This document shows positions 45,598-55,945 of a DNA stretch of 64,000 nucleotides, in pieces (position 1 is the first letter of the stretch; each line of letters begins with the position of its first letter). The notes under the pieces were generated by a model. That model was not told where the DNA came from. It made no database searches and saw only the letters and a list, made by a program, of their open reading frames with translations. Location of the stretch: contig OZ025787.1 in NCBI GenBank assembly GCA_964019425.1, positions 124,001 to 188,000 on the forward strand, read 5' to 3'. The stretch comes from Flectonema sp. DT1601. Taxonomy: Eukaryota; Euglenozoa; Diplonemea; Diplonemida; Diplonemidae. A program made the position numbers and the translations under genes.

Positions 45598-46611
45598 TTA
45601 AGCGAGCTTTGTTTTGATATAAGAAGCGATGCGGTTTGCAGAAGCGTCAGCTTCAGGAAAGCAGCCCACGAATGACGGGAAAGTATGCAGCATGTTTGGA
45701 GCAATTTCAATGCTGCTCTCAACTCCTGCAGAGAGAGCTTTATCATGACAGATACGGCTTTCATCCAGAAGGACTTCTGCGCCACCAACTACAAAGAATA
45801 ATGGACATAGACCTTTAAATGGGCCGAAGAGAGGGGAAACTTTTGGGTTTTTAGGATCGAAATTGTTCCCAGTCGGGGTGTTGTTTTCACCCATGTTACC
45901 AATTGCGATTGATGAGGTAGCTAACATGCCAGCCTTGTCGATCATACAGTCTCGTTTATTCATCACTTTACAGGATGCTGATGGTTGTGAAGCTGATAAA
46001 TCAGTCCATGGTGAAATAGGTACAGCACAACCAGGTTGTGGTAACCCACCATTTAGCATTGCTTGAATAGCAAGTAGTGTTAAACCTCCTCCTGCAGAGT
46101 CTCCTGTTAGTGCTATCTTTGATGGGCTTACGTTCAATTTATTAACAAAGTGTTTATAGACTTTTAAAACTTCATCGACACAAATGGGAAGCGGATGTTC
46201 CGGAGCCAAAGAGTAATTAATACTAACAACTCTAGCTTTGGCAGCATCAGCTATGAATGTGCAATAACCAGACAGAGTGGTTGCGCTTCCACCGATGTAT
46301 GCCCCGCCATGCATGTGAAGAATAAGATTGTCACTCGTTGGGTTGCCATACTCGAAGCATTCAATATCATTAATGATTAGTTTTTTTCCTGGTTTTTGCA
46401 GAATCATAAGTTTGAAGTCACGCAATTCCTTCTTTATGGATGCTGCTGTGATTTTCTTATTCTCACTCTTGGCTCCCCTGAACAGTGAATCATAAGCCAA
46501 GTACCACTTCGAAGGAGCCTCACCCTCAATCCAACTCTGGTTGGGAGACACAGTCATATATTTATACGTTAGTATACAATTGAGAGCAAATTTCGCTACG
46601 ATATTTCCCAT
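45598..46611 (-). CDS. HSL/AADAC-type alpha/beta hydrolase
   Basis: A single exon of 337 aa in the hormone-sensitive-lipase family (Abhydrolase_3), a carboxylesterase or lipase of unknown substrate. The oxyanion motif is HMHGGAYIGG (His99, then HGG at 101-103), the nucleophile elbow is GDSAGG (Ser172), the acid is Asp283 in EVLLDES and the base is His309 in NMLHTF; all three catalytic residues are present. YSLAPEHPLP is also typical. The N-terminus is mildly hydrophobic (VAKFALNCILTYKY) and could associate with membrane. The ATG lies 25 nt after an AG (46637-46638) preceded by TTTTTTTCTTCCC. Confidence 0.92.
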   Translation of the reverse strand: MGNIVAKFALNCILTYKYMTVSPNQSWIEGEAPSKWYLAYDSLFRGAKSENKKITAASIKKELRDFKLMILQKPGKKLIINDIECFEYGNPTSDNLILHMHGGAYIGGSATTLSGYCTFIADAAKARVVSINYSLAPEHPLPICVDEVLKVYKHFVNKLNVSPSKIALTGDSAGGGLTLLAIQAMLNGGLPQPGCAVPISPWTDLSASQPSASCKVMNKRDCMIDKAGMLATSSIAIGNMGENNTPTGNNFDPKNPKVSPLFGPFKGLCPLFFVVGGAEVLLDESRICHDKALSAGVESSIEIAPNMLHTFPSFVGCFPEADASANRIASYIKTKLA

Positions 46612-48965
46612 TTGATGTTGTGGGTTTTTTTTAAAGCTTTGTATGGGAAGAAAAAAATAGTATTAAGAATCCATTTTTGTTTTTAAAAATAAAAAAGACA
46701 ACCTTCACAAAAAATAGGTACTCGGTTAAAAATAGAAGGAATATTGTTCTGGTTTTTTGTGTTTTTTTTTTTAATCTTTTCAGACAGTTTGTCACCGGAA
46801 AAAAAAAAAAAAAAAAGAAAACAAGTTCGTAGAGAAGTGTTTGCGAACCACGCAAACCACAACATAATTCTTTCCACAAAGTTTGACAAAGTCGCAAGCA
46901 GCATACATTCGGTTAATAGATTTCAGTCAAGTACGTTTTTAACTATCGTTCGTCGTGGTTGATTGAATTTTTTTGTTTGTTTGTTTGCTTGTTGACGCGA
47001 GAAACTCGCATTCGATACCACCCTTCGGGTATCGAGTTTTGTTAGTTAGAAAAAAGCTATTTTAGCAGTAGCCATCACACATAAATAAATAAGCAATCAA
47101 CTATATGAGTTTGTTACAAAAAAAAAAAAAAAAAGGATTTCTATCAACGTTTATAAACGTTGTATAACTGATTGCATAGCATCACCAAGAGTAAGCTTAT
47201 TATTTATTTATTGTTACTTAAAAAAACACAAGATTGAAAATAGAACTCCATTTGCTTTTCTCGTAGAAAAAGAAAAAAAAAAAAAAAAAAAAAAACAGCC
47301 GACTGGTAAACGTTAATATGACATTCGTTTCATCCGTTCTACTGACTAGCCGTTTTTTTAAACCAAAAGTCAAGAAAAGGGGAAAAAAAAAAAAAAAAAA
47401 AAAAAAATAAGGAACAGAGAATGTTTCAATAATGGTTTAATCAGAACTTGGTTAATGTTTTCAGTTATCAACCAATGATTCCCAATTATTAGAGATCATT
47501 AAAAGAGGAAGAGAAATAAACTAAGAAACAACATGAGTATCCACAAAAATTCTCAAACAACACAAATGGGAAACATAAATTATCATTTGGAAATGCAACT
47601 ATAAATATAATGCTTCAAAGGATAAGAAGAAGAGAGAATTTACAGACATGTCTCAAGGGAGTGGATAAGTAACCTAAATACATCACTCTCCAACAATCAG
47701 AGATTCTCAACGTTGAATTAATCGCAAGTTAGTTTTTCACCATATGCAACTAGAGTTGATGAAGGCAACCACTTCTAGAAAATGGGACAATAAAAGAACT
47801 TCGCTATCGATGATGTAAAAGAGACACTGGCTATGTTTGTTTACTTTTTTTACACTCACCATAATACAGCGGGAAAAGAGAGAAAAAAAAACTAAAATAT
47901 CAATGCTGTGCTTTGCTTGTATGTGTACAGCAACGAACATGTGAATCTCAAATGAATTCTAAATTTTGCTAAAAACGGCACTGTTGTTGTTCTAAACTCA
48001 TTTTACGGAAAAGGAAATAAACACATACAAAAACAGTGACACTAAATTAGAAGAGAGACTCCAAAAGGATTATATAAAGCATTTTAACACCCAGAAGGCA
48101 AACATTTCTGAAAATATCTTTTCTTCAGATTCAGATTCAGAAGGAAAATGAAACATTCCACTCGATCCGAATCACAGAAAAGAGTAAGGGTAGGTTTTAC
48201 GATACAAAACCAGGAGTTAAGACAGCATGCACAAAAAGAAATATGTGTAAAATGCATAAAAAAGAAGAATAAATTATAAATAATAAACAGAACAACCGAA
48301 CTGATTGCAAGGATCAGTCCTGCGTCACTAAAACCAATGGGAAAACCCACCACATTAGAAAACCGTGAGGGTCAGGTCTAAGTATCCGGAACTCACTTCT
48401 CAAGCGCGATAGTTCGGTAAAAGGGGAAAGCCAAAAAAAGAAACGTGTGAGTGAAAGGGGAAAGTTATTCCTACACAAAAAACTATCCACTATCCAAACA
48501 TAGTGAATTTAACATTCAGTAGGAACTTTTAATTCACTCAATGAGATGCAAGTATGAAAACCAAACAAAAAGAAATGTTTGAAGATTTCAACAGAAAAAG
48601 GATTTTTAACAATAAGGGACATAAGCAACGCACACCGCGGTTTTCATCAATACCAAATGTAAAACGCAACTATTAACATCAGAGACAGTTTTTTCACTCT
48701 ATGCGACACATAAAAGCGAGCACTTCATCCCATGCAACCACTCAACACATTAACGCAAGTTATAACAAAATAGATTATAAATAAAAATAAAATAAAAAAG
48801 AATCCAAACAATAAAAAAAGAGCAATCGGAATACTCAAACGAAAGCTACAAGTAGCTGGGAAATTCCAGTCGCCCAACTAAAGAATTTTGAGAATAACAA
48901 AATAAGGACTCGGTAGAAACCTTGTCAAAAAAAAAAAAAAAAAAAAAAACATAATATTATCGCAT
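46612..48965. other. 2.35-kb spacer without supported gene
   Basis: AT-rich, with A runs near 46800, 47117, 47275, 47385 and 48928. A pair of adjacent hairpins lies at 46997-47035. Short frames here have no domain or splice context. Part is the long 3' UTR of the LRR/cNMP gene or true spacer. Confidence 0.6.
46997..47035. other. Two adjacent perfect hairpins
   Basis: GCGAG-AAA-CTCGC (46997-47009) is followed two bases later by TCGATACC, an 8-nt loop and GGTATCGA (47012-47035), then by TTTT. The arrangement is possible for a structured RNA or processing signal. No known RNA family is recognised. Confidence 0.5.
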
Positions 48966-50273
48966 TTAAGAACCAGACGTCGATATGACAGAAGCGAGAG
49001 AATAGTCTTCACTCAACTCTGATAAGAAATCAGTATTTAATGAAATTGCAATCACATCTGATTCGCACGTGAATGGAGGATGTTCCAACTTTCTATTAAA
49101 AAGATTGTGTGCAGCATTGACGATATCAAACCGAGTCGCCTTAGAATGATCATCAAATGAGGCGGAACCACTACAAATGACAAGTATTTGTTTTTCAGGC
49201 AAATCACTTCCCTTCCGAAAAACCTTGGGTGACTCCGATATAAGAGCCAGCGTTGCTATCCTACTCCACGGAACGGGTAACAGAGAAGGTACAAATTTCA
49301 ACTTTGGTAAGGACGCCTCCATCTGATCAACTAAAAGTCGAGATATTTCGGCTTCATTTATAACTTTATATATTAAGGCCCGGTTGCTAGCAACTACAGA
49401 TACAATTTCTGTTTTCGGTAAGTGTGATGACCTAACCACAGAATTCCAAGGGATAAGCTCACCAGCTGTAATTCTATGTGGTACCGTAACGTGACCACCA
49501 CCAGAAGCTCTGATTGGCTCGTTTACCATAACCACAATAGATCCTTTTCCTACTACAAACAGTGAGTTGTTACAGTCATGAGCTGTTACTGCATGTGTTT
49601 GTGCGAGTTGTAGAACGTTTTTCATTCTTTCAGGAAGTCTCAACTCACATCCCTCAGGAAGACTGTCTAAGACTGGATTTGATAATTCTATTGAGTCTAC
49701 TGTGTGGTATGGAGTTTGGAGTTCTGGTCGATTTCTATTATTCCCAGAAGAGTTTATATGTAACTGTTTCTCTAATTGTGACCACATTCTATCACATATG
49801 TTGTTCTGAGCTAAGTAGAGTTCTGTTACTCTTCCGTTGTTCTTCAACATTTGCAAAAGGCGTTTGCATGCTGCAGTTCCCAACCCGACATTTGTTAGAT
49901 CAACTTCACGAACAGAAGGATGTTTTTCAATTTCTTCAGCTAGTAGACCAATGCAATCATTACCTGATAAAGTTATTGAGTTGTGATTAAGGTACATGCC
50001 AGTGTTTCTGAGAATAAGTCTTTCAAGCAGAGGGAGGTATCGAATTGCTGCGATGCAGCTCCAAATTCCTTTCACTCCGAGGTACTCATCACTGATGTCA
50101 AAAATTCTCATTTTTGAGTGAACCTTCTCACCCACAGAGCAGGTTCTCAACTTACAAAGCGCCTGTTTAGGTACTTCTGCGATTCCAACTTCACGACATC
50201 TGTTCCTGACAGCACTAATCAACTCTTCTTGACTCAAGTGATGACATGTTGTGGTTTCGAATAAGTTTACCAT
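48966..50273 (-). CDS. LRR protein with degenerate cyclic-nucleotide-binding fold
   Basis: A single exon of 435 aa. Residues about 50-175 are ribonuclease-inhibitor-type LRRs (LLERLILRNTGMYLNHNSIT, SVREVDLTNVGL, RVTELYLAQNNI). Residues about 210-330 read as one cNMP-binding-like beta barrel (NSLFVVGKGSIVVMVNE, ITAGELIPWNSVV, TEIVSVVASNRALIYKV), but the phosphate-binding cassette (GE.AL....R.A) is not conserved, so nucleotide binding is doubtful. LRR plus cNMP domains occur together in the kinetoplastid PKA regulatory subunit; this shorter protein could be a divergent relative, which I infer only from layout. The start is the ATG at 50273, 6 nt after TTATTTATTTCTACAAACAG (50280-50281); the in-frame codon at 50279 is GTG. 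Confidence 0.72.
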   Translation of the reverse strand: MVNLFETTTCHHLSQEELISAVRNRCREVGIAEVPKQALCKLRTCSVGEKVHSKMRIFDISDEYLGVKGIWSCIAAIRYLPLLERLILRNTGMYLNHNSITLSGNDCIGLLAEEIEKHPSVREVDLTNVGLGTAACKRLLQMLKNNGRVTELYLAQNNICDRMWSQLEKQLHINSSGNNRNRPELQTPYHTVDSIELSNPVLDSLPEGCELRLPERMKNVLQLAQTHAVTAHDCNNSLFVVGKGSIVVMVNEPIRASGGGHVTVPHRITAGELIPWNSVVRSSHLPKTEIVSVVASNRALIYKVINEAEISRLLVDQMEASLPKLKFVPSLLPVPWSRIATLALISESPKVFRKGSDLPEKQILVICSGSASFDDHSKATRFDIVNAAHNLFNRKLEHPPFTCESDVIAISLNTDFLSELSEDYSLASVISTSGS

Positions 50274-50279
50274 TGTCAC

Positions 50280-50281
50280 CT
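50280..50281 (-). promoter_or_regulatory. 3' splice acceptor that sets the start at 50273
   Basis: The minus-strand sequence TTATTTATTTCTACAAACAG leaves GTGACA before the ATG. It has the same form as the other start-proximal acceptors in the window. Confidence 0.65.
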
Positions 50282-51055
50282 GTTTGTAGAAATAAATAAG
50301 ATAACAAAATATTTACAACACAAGATACCAGCACCTTATGATCACAACATAAGCTGCTGAAAACCCCATTCAGCACTACAGATCAAAGAACCTTTTTAAT
50401 GCTACAATTTTTTTTTTTTTTTTTTTAATATTGTGAAGAGAATGTTGGGCAATATCATTAAAGAGAGTGACTTTGATCTTGTGTGCCTTAAAAAACGTAA
50501 AAAAAAAATGAAAATGACACTACCATCATTTTCTTTTTAATAACGGGAAGTAATAGCTCCCAAAGAATAGTATAAATGTGTGTAAATGGGATTCATTTTT
50601 GTCTAAGATTCGGTAAGGAAAAAAAAAAAAGAAAATAAAGCAATCGACTTGTGGGGTTACAATATAATTTGATTCTTTTTACTCTTTTTAGCTTTTATGG
50701 AAAAAAAAAAAAAAAAAGACATTTTTTAAGAAATCTTTTTTAAGCTATTATTAAGAGAGAATTCAAACAGCAATCATACATTAATAAAATAATTTTGATA
50801 CAATAGAACGTCGATTACTAACGCGAATCAGAAAATTCCCAAATTCGGTAAAAAAAAGATGCTTGTCTGAAAAGAGCAAGAAAACTAGAGAGGAGAAATC
50901 TATCACCTTGACAAGTAATGTTGAGTTGCACCAACAGCCGTTGATGCGTCTGCTTTAGCCATCAGCGTACTTGTCATATGGAGAGATATAGAGGGAACAC
51001 AAGACATAGAGAAGGGGTGAGTAATTGAGTTGCGAGATTAAATGACTTGAAATGT
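50282..51055. other. Spacer with homopolymer runs
   Basis: T run near 50408 and A runs near 50620 and 50700. A minus-strand frame at about 50914-50980 (ending TQHYLSR) looks mildly coding but cannot be joined in frame to the globin gene. No gene is called. Confidence 0.5.
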
Positions 51056-51685
51056 TCACTTGTGTTTATCAATCAGACTTACAAGAAACTTGTAAGCAGA
51101 ACCCCAGGCCTCAGTGTGCGCACCAGTAAAGTCCTCACCTGACAGTTTGATAATTGAATTAAGAAGTGCATCACCAAAGAGTGACAAAGCTTCATCTTCA
51201 GGTAAGTCGTACTCTCGAACTCGAGCCAGTACGATATCTACAACAACACTCATGTTGTTGTTGTTGTCGTCAAGGATTTCCTTTACAGCCTCGACAGTAC
51301 TTATTATTTTCGTTGCCTGTTCGTCTTCCTTTCCTTCAAACAGGCTGCCATCTTTGTCCCCACTCTTTAGCAAGAGATGATGCATAGACTTTGCGAAAGC
51401 TTCCTTTGGTATTTTACACCAACTCTCCCTAACAAGTTCAATCTGTTGTGGAACTAAGTGTTCTTGCCAACTAGATGGTGGTCTGGCTCCATCATCAAAG
51501 TGTTTAGAATCTAACTTCAGTTCTTCGTTATCTTGTGGTACGTATTTACCAGTCGCCCAGCTTTGACGGTGTTTTAGTTCGTACATCCACTCATCAGTTT
51601 GCATTGCGTCTTCAGGCTTGTGTTCAGCTGTGTTTAGACTTTGAAGTCTTTCGTCTGAACCTTCCATTTCTGCGAGCATTTCCAT
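51056..51685 (-). CDS. Globin-fold protein lacking the proximal histidine
   Basis: A single exon of 209 aa. The first 75 residues are acidic and polar. From about 77 the sequence follows the globin pattern: LVPQQIELVRESW (A helix), an E-helix EQATKIISTVEAVKEIL with Gln123 at the distal E7 position, and FGDALLNSIIKLSGEDFTGAHTEAWGSAYKFL (G/H helices), which matches the classic ALL.......FT.....AW...Y signature. At the F8 position (LARVREYDL) the by-eye alignment puts Val156 where the heme-ligating His should be, and no His is near. It may therefore not bind heme in the usual way and may act as a structural or sensory globin. The 5' leader is almost pure A just before the ATG, and the acceptor (TGTTAAAAAG, 51710-51711) is weak. 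Confidence 0.82.
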   Translation of the reverse strand: MEMLAEMEGSDERLQSLNTAEHKPEDAMQTDEWMYELKHRQSWATGKYVPQDNEELKLDSKHFDDGARPPSSWQEHLVPQQIELVRESWCKIPKEAFAKSMHHLLLKSGDKDGSLFEGKEDEQATKIISTVEAVKEILDDNNNNMSVVVDIVLARVREYDLPEDEALSLFGDALLNSIIKLSGEDFTGAHTEAWGSAYKFLVSLIDKHK

Positions 51686-52231
51686 TTTTTTTTTTTTTTT
51701 TTTGAAAAACTTTTTAACAGATAAGTAGATAAGCTTTGAGTACGATACAAAGATTAATTAAACCAACAACACCAAAGGGTACTGTTGTAACTAAATAAGT
51801 AAAGAACTGGGTAGGGGAAGGGTGAGATAATCCTCTTAAGGATGGGTGTCGGGATGAAGATAAGGGTAAACCCTTTCCTCCTTCTTATTTTCAATTTATT
51901 CTTTATTTTTTATTTTATTAGAAACAACTTCTTCCTCAACAAGCAATATATAAAGAAAAAAGATTTAACAACACGAGGAATGTAACAGAGACTACTTTTG
52001 ACATTACCCATAAGTAATCTCCTCATCGAAGCAGCGACTTAAAAAAAGAGAAAAACCCGACACACAATACAGTTAAAATAATCAATTGTCTGAACCTGTT
52101 GCCGTAAGGCACAAGTCGACAACATTGAAACATATAAACAAAAGATAAATACCGAAACCAAAAGATGTCCGCAGCTATCACCGCTACATAATGGTAGATT
52201 TTTTAGGTTTTTTTTTTTTTTTTTTTTTCCA
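51686..52231. other. Spacer without supported gene
   Basis: It begins with a T run of about 20 nt (A tract in the globin leader) and ends with another at about 52207-52228 just beyond the CFAP57 stop. No coding features. Confidence 0.55.
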
Positions 52232-55200
52232 TCAGGAGGTTACAGTGGTTGGAGTAATGCTGTCAGCACCAGCAACACTGACAGAATCGGATTTACTGTC
52301 GCCAGCGTCTTCTGTTCCAGATAACTGTCCTTGAATAGCTGGAAGATCTCTTGATCCTGGTCGGGCTTCAATAGATGTTTCAGCTTCTTGAATTTGTGAA
52401 CGAAGTCTGTCAATTTCATATCTTTGTATTTCTAGTTCCCTGTTGACTTGTTCAGAAGTAGAATGCATCATCGTAGATTGAGCGATTGTAGTTCCCGTGA
52501 AGTTATTCTTCGATGTTTTATCAGCGGAGGCTGCAGTCTTAAGTAATCTAATTTCTTTACGAAGATCATTTATTTCTTTGATGAGAGTAATGTTTTCGTT
52601 CATAATTCGATTGGCGTCGCCTTTGTGCCCGTCGTTGTCTTTTACGAGTTTCTTCTTTAAACTTTCAACGGTCCTGCCAAGGAATTCTTTTTGTCTGCTG
52701 TACTCTGTATGAAGACCATCATCTGATACAGGAGTCTTAGAGATAACACTTTTAACGTGTTTCTTGTATAGGTTTGCAATCGCCAAGGACAGTTTACGTG
52801 GTTCTTGAATCTTTTGTACCAACTCTGAAAGGTCTGTACGGACCCTGTTTTTGTAGGTTTCGCTGTCTTTTAGTTTGTTGGATAGCTTGTGAATTTCATG
52901 TTGCTGTAAGTCAATTTTCCTCTTCAACTCTTCTATTGTGAGATACAGTGATAGGTTATTTTGATGATACTTTTCGAGGTCGCTATCCATTTCTTTTATT
53001 TTCTGTTTGGCTGCTGCTATTTCATCTTGTCTTGGTTCAATTTGACTCTTCAATTCTCTGATTTTAAAGTCCAGAACGAATTTGAATTTTTCCAACTCCT
53101 GATTCTTCTTCTTGAGATCGTAAATTCGTTTTTCTTTGTCTCCGATGGTTTCATCTCGTTCTTTTATTTCAGATTTTAGATTTTCAATATCCAGTTCGAT
53201 TCTACTAATCTTATGACCAAGCATTTGTAATGCGTCCATCAATTGGGTTATCTCTTCATTCTTATCTGCGATTTCCTTTTGAAGGGTCGTAAACTTCTTT
53301 CTCATTATTCCGTTTTCACCCTTGAGCTGTAAAAAGTGGTCTCTTTCTGTTGAAAGTTTCTTCTCGTAACGGTCTTTTATTTCCTCTATTTCATCGTCGG
53401 TGTCTTTTTCAAGTTGTGTTCTGATCTCTTTGTGTTCTTTGATCAGTTCTCTTTCATTGGCTCGGAGGTTTTCGCAATTCTCTTTTGAGACGTTTAGGGA
53501 TTCGTGAAAGCTTTCGTTCATTTCTTTTCTGGTTTTTTCTAATAAAAGTTCAGCAGCAGTCATTTGATCATCGAAAGTCTTTTTTTGATCTCCCAAATCT
53601 CGCGTTAGTTTTGCTTTTAGCTCTTCAGCTCCTTGAATTCTTGATTGGTAGTCAGCTTCCAGTTTTGCTATTTCTTGTCTGTGTTTCTCAGCTGTATCCT
53701 TTCGGATGTCAGTAAATGCAAGCTCCTGTTCTTGTTTTAGTGATAGCAACGCTTCAAATTTCGTCCATTGCTTTTCGGAATCTTCTTTGAATTGGTCTTG
53801 CATTTCTTTTATCTTTTCTTCATGTTTGATGTCTCTTTTTCTAGCTAAGTAGTCCATTTCAATTTTGAGTTCATCAACTTTTGATTTCAAGTCCTGAATG
53901 CAAGTATTCTTCTCCTCAAGATCTGCCTTGCTAATAAGGATTTCCTCAGCGTAGGTAACTTCTCTTTTTGACGGACCTCGACCATCTTTTTCTTTGATAT
54001 CGAACATCCACAGAGCACCGTCTTCACCAACAGTAAACAAAACAGATTCATCAAATGTAATACAAACTTTTGTTATTGGAGCGGAATGGGCAACAGTGTG
54101 CTCGGCTTGGTGCATACCATTCTGTACTGGAGTCGATATGACTTTTATAGACCCGTCTTCAACACCTGCCAGAAGTAGTTTGTGATTTGCCGCGTAAACT
54201 AAAGAGACAATAGGATATTCACCAACTTCCCATTCGTTGACGATATTTAAACCTCCCATTTCCATTTCTCGTAGCTTACGATCATTTCCAACTGCCCACA
54301 AAAGTCCAGATGAATGAGCCCCATTAGAAGTAACTGATGTGTACTGTACGGATTTCATAACGTGATCTCCTTCTTTTCTTCCCTCCTTCACATTCCAATC
54401 GTAAACAGCTCCATCTTGACCAGCACTAAGTAGCCGTGTGTCATCAGGTGGTAACCAAAATAAACATCTAATCTTACCTGTTGGTCCACGTAATGGAGCA
54501 ATAGGTTCGCAAGTGTATGTTGAATAAAGCTGAATAACTTGCCCGTGTACGAATGCGAAATACTGACCTCCATGAGAAAATCTACACTCAGGACAAGAAC
54601 GCATATTAAATGATTTGAATTCTTTAATATCATCACCGTATAGATTCATGAAGCGAAGCTTATCAGCAAACCCGACTAAGATGTGAAGTCCTGAGGGGTG
54701 CATTGCAATAGACATTGCTTCTACTGGAAACGATTTACATATTTCAAGTGTGTGTTCGATGTAGTTCCAAACTCGTATTGTGTGATCTTTACTACAAGTT
54801 GCTATTAAAGGTTTTCTAATACAAGTATCAATACCTGTAATTGGTCCAGTATGGAATGGAGTCACAAGGTATTCTGGTTGTAAACCATCTGCTTTACTTG
54901 TCTCTGAAGCAATATTTAAGACGTATAACTGTCCATGAGCACTATTACTACCATTACATGTTGATATCGCTAAGTAGTCTTCTTGTTGTGATAGTGATAA
55001 ACTCTTTATTATTGGATCTCCTTCAAAACCAGAGTCGCTGTCTTTCTTCGGATCAACTTTAACACTTTTGACCTTTCTGTAGAGTTCTTTCTCATCACTT
55101 TGTTCATAGACGCTGATCAGTCCCATGTCACCACCACATATGAAACCTTTTGACCAAACACAAAGAACATCAATTGATAATCCATCACTTGGAGAGAGAG

Positions 55201-55924
55201 GAAGGACACATTTAAATTCACAATTTTCAATGAGGAGGAGTTCACCATTTTCTGTGGATGCGATGATTCTATCTGTGTCTCTAAGCCAACGGTGACAAAG
55301 GATATTTTGAGGGTCTCGCTTACCCATTCCTCCAGGAGAGGGTCGCAGCTGTCCATCGGAAAAACGATAAAATTTAAAGACACCATTGCCACTTACTGCA
55401 ATGTGACATGGATCAGCTGGATCTATTGTACAACATGATACAAAGCTTTTATCATTCTTTGATCCTTCTCGGTCTCCTGCACTGCTCAGCATAGCAAGTG
55501 ATTTCAGTCTGTCCCACGTCCAGAATACTAAGTTCCATTCTGGAGGGCCTCCTTGTGTTACCAAGTGTCTACAGTCGCTGCTGAAAGACAAACAAACAAA
55601 CTCTTTGCTTCCGAGGTCTTGTAAGTTTAGAGTTTTTCTTCTTTTTCTTGTTGTCGTGTCGCATATTTCTATTGAAGGACTTTCACCACACGTTGCTATT
55701 GCGATATACTTCTTGTTTGGTGTTACTGCCATCGCACTAATACCTTCAGCCCTCTCCTGACCAGTAATAAAACGTTGTGTGTTAGTAACTTGATTGTACA
55801 TAACGAATGTTCTACCTACTGGATATGCTACAGTCTGGTCATCGATGTAATGAACATTATCTTTTACATCAGCCTTCAGTCCGAACACATGTCTCCGTGA
55901 GGTTAAAGCAAAATCATTCTGCAT
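52232..55924 (-). CDS. CFAP57: CFAP57 (WDR65), ciliary WD40/coiled-coil protein
   Basis: A single exon of 1,230 aa (human CFAP57 about 1,250), an axonemal protein needed for inner dynein arm assembly. The N-terminus HVFGLKADVKDNVHYIDDQT matches the family. Residues about 1-650 form a run of WD40 repeats (TCSKDHTIRVWNYIEH, LLSAGQDGAVYDWNV, LFTVGEDGALWMFD). About 660-1150 is a nearly continuous coiled coil (KRDIKHEEKIKEMQDQFKED). The tail is Ser/Thr-rich. This proves a motile flagellum or its genetic legacy. The start is 55924: an acceptor (TCATTTGCACAG, 55944-55945) lies 19 nt upstream, so the longer frame up to 55951, which has no ATG, is leader. Confidence 0.95.
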   Translation of the reverse strand: MQNDFALTSRRHVFGLKADVKDNVHYIDDQTVAYPVGRTFVMYNQVTNTQRFITGQERAEGISAMAVTPNKKYIAIATCGESPSIEICDTTTRKRRKTLNLQDLGSKEFVCLSFSSDCRHLVTQGGPPEWNLVFWTWDRLKSLAMLSSAGDREGSKNDKSFVSCCTIDPADPCHIAVSGNGVFKFYRFSDGQLRPSPGGMGKRDPQNILCHRWLRDTDRIIASTENGELLLIENCEFKCVLPLSPSDGLSIDVLCVWSKGFICGGDMGLISVYEQSDEKELYRKVKSVKVDPKKDSDSGFEGDPIIKSLSLSQQEDYLAISTCNGSNSAHGQLYVLNIASETSKADGLQPEYLVTPFHTGPITGIDTCIRKPLIATCSKDHTIRVWNYIEHTLEICKSFPVEAMSIAMHPSGLHILVGFADKLRFMNLYGDDIKEFKSFNMRSCPECRFSHGGQYFAFVHGQVIQLYSTYTCEPIAPLRGPTGKIRCLFWLPPDDTRLLSAGQDGAVYDWNVKEGRKEGDHVMKSVQYTSVTSNGAHSSGLLWAVGNDRKLREMEMGGLNIVNEWEVGEYPIVSLVYAANHKLLLAGVEDGSIKVISTPVQNGMHQAEHTVAHSAPITKVCITFDESVLFTVGEDGALWMFDIKEKDGRGPSKREVTYAEEILISKADLEEKNTCIQDLKSKVDELKIEMDYLARKRDIKHEEKIKEMQDQFKEDSEKQWTKFEALLSLKQEQELAFTDIRKDTAEKHRQEIAKLEADYQSRIQGAEELKAKLTRDLGDQKKTFDDQMTAAELLLEKTRKEMNESFHESLNVSKENCENLRANERELIKEHKEIRTQLEKDTDDEIEEIKDRYEKKLSTERDHFLQLKGENGIMRKKFTTLQKEIADKNEEITQLMDALQMLGHKISRIELDIENLKSEIKERDETIGDKEKRIYDLKKKNQELEKFKFVLDFKIRELKSQIEPRQDEIAAAKQKIKEMDSDLEKYHQNNLSLYLTIEELKRKIDLQQHEIHKLSNKLKDSETYKNRVRTDLSELVQKIQEPRKLSLAIANLYKKHVKSVISKTPVSDDGLHTEYSRQKEFLGRTVESLKKKLVKDNDGHKGDANRIMNENITLIKEINDLRKEIRLLKTAASADKTSKNNFTGTTIAQSTMMHSTSEQVNRELEIQRYEIDRLRSQIQEAETSIEARPGSRDLPAIQGQLSGTEDAGDSKSDSVSVAGADSITPTTVTS

Positions 55925-55943
55925 GATTTGCTGTATTTGGTAC

Positions 55944-55945
55944 CT
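55944..55945 (-). promoter_or_regulatory. 3' splice acceptor that sets the start at 55924
   Basis: Minus strand TTTCTTTCATCTG..TTTGCACAG; the first ATG after it is 19 nt downstream and gives the conserved CFAP57 N-terminus. Confidence 0.65.

Noticed and set aside
46631-46904. Hydrophobic frames made of Phe runs
   Set aside because: They come from translated homopolymer tracts in a spacer and have no other support.
50914-50980. Possible second exon of the globin gene
   Set aside because: A GTAAGT lies near the end of the globin frame, but no AG joins this segment in the coding frame, and the unspliced end (FLVSLIDKHK) fits a globin C-terminus.
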